Assembly: GCA_004554085.1 (NCBI GenBank) | Contig: SFNY01000002.1 | Span: 20,713-84,712, forward strand | From: Clostridiales bacterium | GTDB taxonomy: Bacteria > Bacillota > Clostridia > Christensenellales > Aristaeellaceae | Direction of reading: 5' to 3' | Length of the DNA: 64,000 nucleotides | In this document: positions 60,467 through 64,000 of the stretch, piece after piece | Position numbering within the stretch: the stretch's first letter is position 1 | Layout: the number at the start of each line of letters is the position of its first letter | Notes under the pieces: generated by a model | Told to the model about the DNA's origin: nothing | What the model saw: the letters and a program-made list of their open reading frames with translations, nothing else | The model's database searches: none | Translations under genes and position numbers: made by a program

Positions 60467-61144
60467 ATGAAAAACAATCTGGAAATTTTGCAGTCTTGTC
60501 CGCTGTTTCAGGGAATCGAGGCGGGGAATCTGCGGGAAATGCTCGTCTGCCTGAACGCGAAGCGCATATTTAAGGTAAAAAGTGAGGCTGTTTTTCAGGA
60601 GGGCGATCCTGCGAACTGCGTTGGTGCGGTGCTCTCCGGCGCGCTTCAGATCGAGAAAATCGATTTTTACGGCAACCGCAGCATCGTGGATCGCATCGCT
60701 CCGGCGCAGATTTTCGGAGAATCCTTCGCTTTCTCCGGGGTGGAGACGATGCCTGTGCGCTGCGTGGCCATCGAGCCCAGCGAAATCCTGCTCCTGGAAT
60801 GCAATCGAATCACGCAGACCTGCTGCAACGCCTGCGCCTTTCACAGCCGCATGATTTTGAATCTTTTGCGGGTCGTCGCGGAGAAAAATCTGGCTTTCAA
60901 CCAGAAAATCGCGATTCTGTCCCGGAGAACCACCCGGGAAAAGCTGATGACCTACCTGCTGGATCAGGCCAAGCGCTGCGGCAGCGCCAGCTTCACCATC
61001 CCGTTTGACCGGCAGGGCCTGGCAGACTACCTGGGCGTGGAGCGCAGCGCGCTCTCCGCAGAAATCGGCAGGCTGCGCGCGGACGGCGTGCTGGAAAGCG
61101 ACCGAAGTCGGTTTATTTTGCATCCGGAGGTCTGGAACGACTGA
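60467..61144 (+). CDS. Crp/Fnr-family transcriptional regulator
   Basis: The 225-residue protein has a cyclic-nucleotide-binding-like beta-barrel (about 15-120, with IFKVKSEAVFQEGDPANCVGAVLSGALQI and RIAPAQIFGESFAFSG), a long dimerisation helix and a C-terminal helix-turn-helix (DRQGLADYLGVERSALSAEIGRLRADGVL). Three cysteines in QTCCNACAF (near 125-131) could sense redox or bind a cluster. ATG 60467 follows TGGAGG. Transcribed away from the Fe-S/zinc-ribbon pair, it likely regulates them. Confidence 0.9.
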   Translation: MKNNLEILQSCPLFQGIEAGNLREMLVCLNAKRIFKVKSEAVFQEGDPANCVGAVLSGALQIEKIDFYGNRSIVDRIAPAQIFGESFAFSGVETMPVRCVAIEPSEILLLECNRITQTCCNACAFHSRMILNLLRVVAEKNLAFNQKIAILSRRTTREKLMTYLLDQAKRCGSASFTIPFDRQGLADYLGVERSALSAEIGRLRADGVLESDRSRFILHPEVWND

Positions 61145-61154
61145 AATCTCATGA

Positions 61155-61203
61155 GAAAAGCGCCTCTTTCAAACCAAAGTCGGTTTTGAAGGAGGCGCTT
61201 TTC
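61155..61203. terminator. Bidirectional terminator between the Crp/Fnr gene and nrdJ
   Basis: GAAAAGCGCCTC and GAGGCGCTTTTC pair, and the inner TTCAAACC/GGTTTTGAA extends the stem. Short T runs stand on both sides. Confidence 0.78.
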
Positions 61204-61238
61204 GGCAGTTATAATGCGGTGAATTTGCGGCTTTTCAA

Positions 61239-63581
61239 TCAGCGAACCGGGCAGACACCGCTGGCGCAGTCCGCGCTGCCGATGTCCAGTTCCGTCTCCT
61301 CGCGCTCATACTTGGAGATCAGCGACGGATTGAACGGGCGCATCTTTGCCCTGCGGGCCTCGTATTCCGCCTCGGAGATGGCCTCGTAGGGCAGAAGCTC
61401 GTAGAAATTCTCGTCGTAGCTCAGGAAGGACAGCGCAACGACGTCGTCCCAGTGGTTCCAGACCCACTCCTCGACCTCCTCCCACTCATTTTCCCGCACG
61501 TGCACGGTGATGGAGCAGTTGTGATCCACGTAGTGCTCCATGAACATTTTGTAGTTTTCCAGCTGCTCGATGGCGGAGGCGTCGGCCTTGACCCGGCCCT
61601 CGGGGGCCTTCACGGGGAACTCGATCACCTTCGTGCGGCAGGTCGCCGCGTCCTGACCCACCTCCGGGAACACCGGATAGCCCAGATCCTCGCAGACCCT
61701 GCACAGCGGATCGCTGGCGGAGATGCGGATGCGCCGCACGTAATAGGGCGCATGGGAGTAATGCACGCCGCAGGACACCGTGGGCAGCAGCGAGAGCGTG
61801 CCCTCGGGCTTGATGGTGGTCACCAGCAGCGGGGCGTTGAGCCCCAGGGAATCCGACATTTTATCTGCGGCGCTGTGTGCTGCATCGCGCAGCTTCTCCA
61901 GCAGCGCTGCCTGACCCTCGCGATCAAGACCAACGGCGTTGACCATATCCTGCCAGCCGGTCAGCGAGCAGCCCAGCAGGCGGTCGCGCTGCTGCACGGC
62001 GTTCCAGCGGTGCATCTCTAGCTCCCGGCAGGTCATGCGCATGCCGGCGCGGGCGCTCAGGCGCTGGGCCTCCAGCAGGCCCGCCTCATCCAGCTTTCCG
62101 TCCTTGACGAAGGCCATGACGTTGACCGTGGTCAGATTGCACAGGCCGTGGCTGTCCAGCAGGATCTCGCCGCAGGGATTGCAGCCGCAGAAGTTGGGGC
62201 GGCGCTTCAGGCCGGCGGCCTCGTTGATCCAGCCCGGCTCGCCGGAGTGACGCATCTGCTGGATGTGCCAGTGGAGCTGCTCCCGGCTGGGCTTTCTGCG
62301 GTAAAAGATGGAATTGTTGCTCATCTGGCGGTGGGCGATGTTCCGGTCGATCTCCCAGCGGCCGTTCACCTGGCGGTAGAGCTGGCTCTTGGCCTGGATG
62401 CACTCGGCGTCGTCCTGGTCAATCAGTCCAATCTCGGAGGTTCTGCGCACGCCGCCGGAGACCACGTTTTCACCGATGATGTTGGCGATGTCCAGCAGGT
62501 CGATGGGCTTGAGCTTCGTGCGTGCAGCGCCGTCCCGCAGACCGGCAGAGGCGATCACGCGGTGGATTTTATCGAGCATCGCCATCATGGACTCGTAGCC
62601 GCTGGCGGTGCCGCCGAACACCTTCAGGCGCTCGCCCCGGGGCCGGATGGAGTCGTACTCCACCACGATCCGGCGAATTTTGCTGTATTCCTGGTTGGTG
62701 AGCACGTCGAAGTAGCGGTCGATGGCCTGGGCCCAGCCCTCCTTGGAGTCGCCGATGGCCAGCGTGACGGTGTCGCCGGAGAAGCTGACCCCGGTATATT
62801 CCAGGCGATTCTCCTTTGCACGGGGGTTGTAGGCCTTGTGGATGATCTCCAGATTTGTGCGGATCGGCGGCAGCTTCTCCGCGTCGGACTTGAGCACGCG
62901 CACGCCAACGCCGCTGCCCACCATCAGCAGGTAGAACAGGTCGTGGTAGGCATGGTAGTCGTCGATGACCTCGAAGGCGCAGTTGTAGTTCGCCATGGGA
63001 TAGGCCTCGGACACGGGGGTCTGGCCCACCCAGAGCGTGCGCCCGGAGAGGAACTGGCGCAGATTGTAGATGTTGTCGTAGAGCTTCTCCGCCTCCTCGC
63101 GGGTGGTGGGGGCGAGGGAACAGTTGTATTCCACGGCGCGGCGCACCGTCTCCCACCAGAACTCCCGGCGGTTCAGCTGGGGGATGTAGCGGGAGTAGGT
63201 GCGGGAATAGACGAAGGAGCCCAGCTCACCCATGGGACTGGGCGCGTGCTTGTATTTCGACAGGAATTCGCGGCTCAGCAGGCCCTCCTTCCAGTCCGCA
63301 ACGCCCCGGGTCTTCTCCTTCTCCATGCGATAGAGGATGTAGGCCTTGGCGGTCTTGAAGCGACCCTGCTCGAACAGTGCCTCCTCCACCGCGTCCTGAA
63401 TGGCCTCGATGTCCACGATTTCTGCGCCGGACTGAATGAGCTTGGCCTCCACGTCGTCCACTACGCGCTGCACGGCCTCGTCGCCGTGCTCGCCCGCAGC
63501 CGCCGCAGCCAGCGTCACCGCGCGCACAATGAATTCCCGATCATAATCAACAATATTGCCGTTTCTCTTTCTGACCTGCAT
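61239..63581 (-). CDS. nrdJ: Adenosylcobalamin-dependent ribonucleoside-triphosphate reductase (class II)
   Basis: The 780-residue enzyme reduces ribonucleotides to deoxyribonucleotides with a B12-derived radical, independent of oxygen. It opens with an ATP-cone (about 1-90, MQVRKRNGNIVDYDREFIVRAV), has MANYNCAFEV with a redox cysteine, CGCNPCGEILL and CNLTTVN with the active-site cysteines, LLVTTIKPEGTLSLLPTVS, and the C-terminal redox pair C772 and C777 (DCASGVCPVR). It needs cobalamin. The ATP-cone at the N-terminus allows dATP control. Confidence 0.94.
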   Translation of the reverse strand: MQVRKRNGNIVDYDREFIVRAVTLAAAAAGEHGDEAVQRVVDDVEAKLIQSGAEIVDIEAIQDAVEEALFEQGRFKTAKAYILYRMEKEKTRGVADWKEGLLSREFLSKYKHAPSPMGELGSFVYSRTYSRYIPQLNRREFWWETVRRAVEYNCSLAPTTREEAEKLYDNIYNLRQFLSGRTLWVGQTPVSEAYPMANYNCAFEVIDDYHAYHDLFYLLMVGSGVGVRVLKSDAEKLPPIRTNLEIIHKAYNPRAKENRLEYTGVSFSGDTVTLAIGDSKEGWAQAIDRYFDVLTNQEYSKIRRIVVEYDSIRPRGERLKVFGGTASGYESMMAMLDKIHRVIASAGLRDGAARTKLKPIDLLDIANIIGENVVSGGVRRTSEIGLIDQDDAECIQAKSQLYRQVNGRWEIDRNIAHRQMSNNSIFYRRKPSREQLHWHIQQMRHSGEPGWINEAAGLKRRPNFCGCNPCGEILLDSHGLCNLTTVNVMAFVKDGKLDEAGLLEAQRLSARAGMRMTCRELEMHRWNAVQQRDRLLGCSLTGWQDMVNAVGLDREGQAALLEKLRDAAHSAADKMSDSLGLNAPLLVTTIKPEGTLSLLPTVSCGVHYSHAPYYVRRIRISASDPLCRVCEDLGYPVFPEVGQDAATCRTKVIEFPVKAPEGRVKADASAIEQLENYKMFMEHYVDHNCSITVHVRENEWEEVEEWVWNHWDDVVALSFLSYDENFYELLPYEAISEAEYEARRAKMRPFNPSLISKYEREETELDIGSADCASGVCPVR

Positions 63582-63596
63582 ATGCTTTCCTCATTA

Positions 63597-63645
63597 TTCC
63601 TATATATTGTATTTGTAATTGGTTTCCAAGTACAACATGTTGATT
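63597..63645. promoter_or_regulatory. Paired NrdR-like boxes upstream of nrdJ
   Basis: The NrdR consensus is ACACWATATATWGTGT. Box 1 (63597-63612, core CTATATATTGT) matches 12 of 16 positions. Box 2 (63630-63645, core CAACATGTTG) matches 10. Their centres are 33 bases apart, about three helical turns, as expected for cooperative NrdR binding. The minus-strand promoter elements for nrdJ lie in the same stretch. Confidence 0.55.
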
Positions 63646-63691
63646 ATAACGCATGCATCCTTAAATTGCAACCGCTTTTTTCGTGACAATC

Positions 63692-63967
63692 GTGTGCGCG
63701 CATGAGGGCAATAACTGTCGGCTAAGTGGGTGATATGTGCAAGACCTATAATGCGCCAATGCTGGCATCACTCATGCGCTCTGAAGATCTGCCGGTCGCA
63801 GCGATCTCGCTTGACTCGCCTATGCCCGGAGACAACAGAAATCCCCCGGTGAATTGCCGCAATGTCATTAAGTTAATGCCACAATATCAAGAGGAGAACC
63901 AGGAAAGAAGAGTGCGTTCAGGAAGAGGACGCACTCTTTGTGTCGAGAAGGCAGGAGAAAGAAGCGG
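63692..63967 (+). other. Non-coding structured leader at the window end (possible group II intron 5' part)
   Basis: No gene fits here. GTGTG at 63692 resembles the GUGYG start of group II introns. GCGCATGAG (63698-63706) pairs with CTCATGCGC (63771-63779), enclosing GTGAT/ATCAC. AAGAGTGCG (63908-63916) pairs with CGCACTCTT (63930-63938). The base composition is less GC-rich than the genes. The structure is seen; the group II assignment is a guess. Confidence 0.3.
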
Positions 63968-64000
63968 ATGGGGAAATCCGCTGAAAAAGGCTATACAAAA
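63968..64000 (+). CDS. Start of a gene cut by the window edge
   Basis: ATG 63968 opens a frame of 11 codons to the edge (MGKSAEKGYTK). AGGAG stands 10 bases upstream, and a hairpin (63964-63969 with 63976-63981) overlaps the start. The product cannot be identified. Confidence 0.4.
   Translation, partial: MGKSAEKGYTK

Overview
This 64 kb window is a GC-rich (roughly 60% by eye), densely packed bacterial chromosome segment. The gene set points to Bacillota, class Clostridia: LexA with a Bacillus/clostridial CGAAC-N4-GTTCG operator, IreB (DUF965), RuvX and DUF1292 together, a PASTA-containing SpoVD/FtsI, Hsp33, a Bce-type two-component/ABC module, a B12-dependent class II ribonucleotide reductase and a PPK1. 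I cannot name the species; an uncultured gut-type Clostridia lineage is an inference. No rRNA or tRNA gene and no CRISPR array was seen.

Layout: 1-2819 carries a PLP enzyme, a methyltransferase and lexA. 3118-14280 is a division and cell-wall (dcw) cluster, ftsL-ftsI-murE-mraY-murD-ftsW-ftsQ-ftsA-ftsZ, without murF, murG or murC. 14385-18180 (minus) holds two units: PRC-barrel/small protein/AI-2E transporter, and ireB-aldo/keto reductase-ruvX-DUF1292, the last two in one uninterrupted reading frame. 18480-28452 holds an orphan response regulator, a HAD phosphatase, a methyltransferase, hslO followed by an unrecognised TPR/HEAT-like/zinc-ribbon gene set, deoD, patB and a DEDD exonuclease. 28453-33089 is a secretion neighbourhood: a tandem 68-bp repeat, a PrsA-like foldase, a catalytically dead M1-peptidase homologue, two signal peptidases I and DUF951. 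An orphan DNA methyltransferase follows, then the SOS-controlled dinB and a double-OB SSB-like gene. 37034-43652 is a complete F-ATP synthase operon whose c subunit has an Na+-type two-carboxylate motif and whose epsilon subunit is truncated.

43774-49473 contains YjbR, a secreted L,D-transpeptidase with peptidoglycan-binding repeats, and a translationally coupled RluA/PD-(D/E)XK nuclease/SNF2 helicase set. 49759-54366 is a Bce-like antibiotic-sensing module. Then come pfkA, ppk1, a GyrI-like protein, a 635-bp gene-free stretch packed with consecutive hairpins, an Fe-S/zinc-ribbon pair divergent from a Crp/Fnr regulator, and nrdJ behind paired NrdR-like boxes. The last ~330 bases are a non-coding, structured leader and the first codons of a gene cut by the window edge.

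Neighbouring genes in one operon very often overlap by four bases (ATGA, GTGA or TTGA), so translational coupling is common here. Five copies of a short GC-rich hairpin repeat lie in the gaps between genes.
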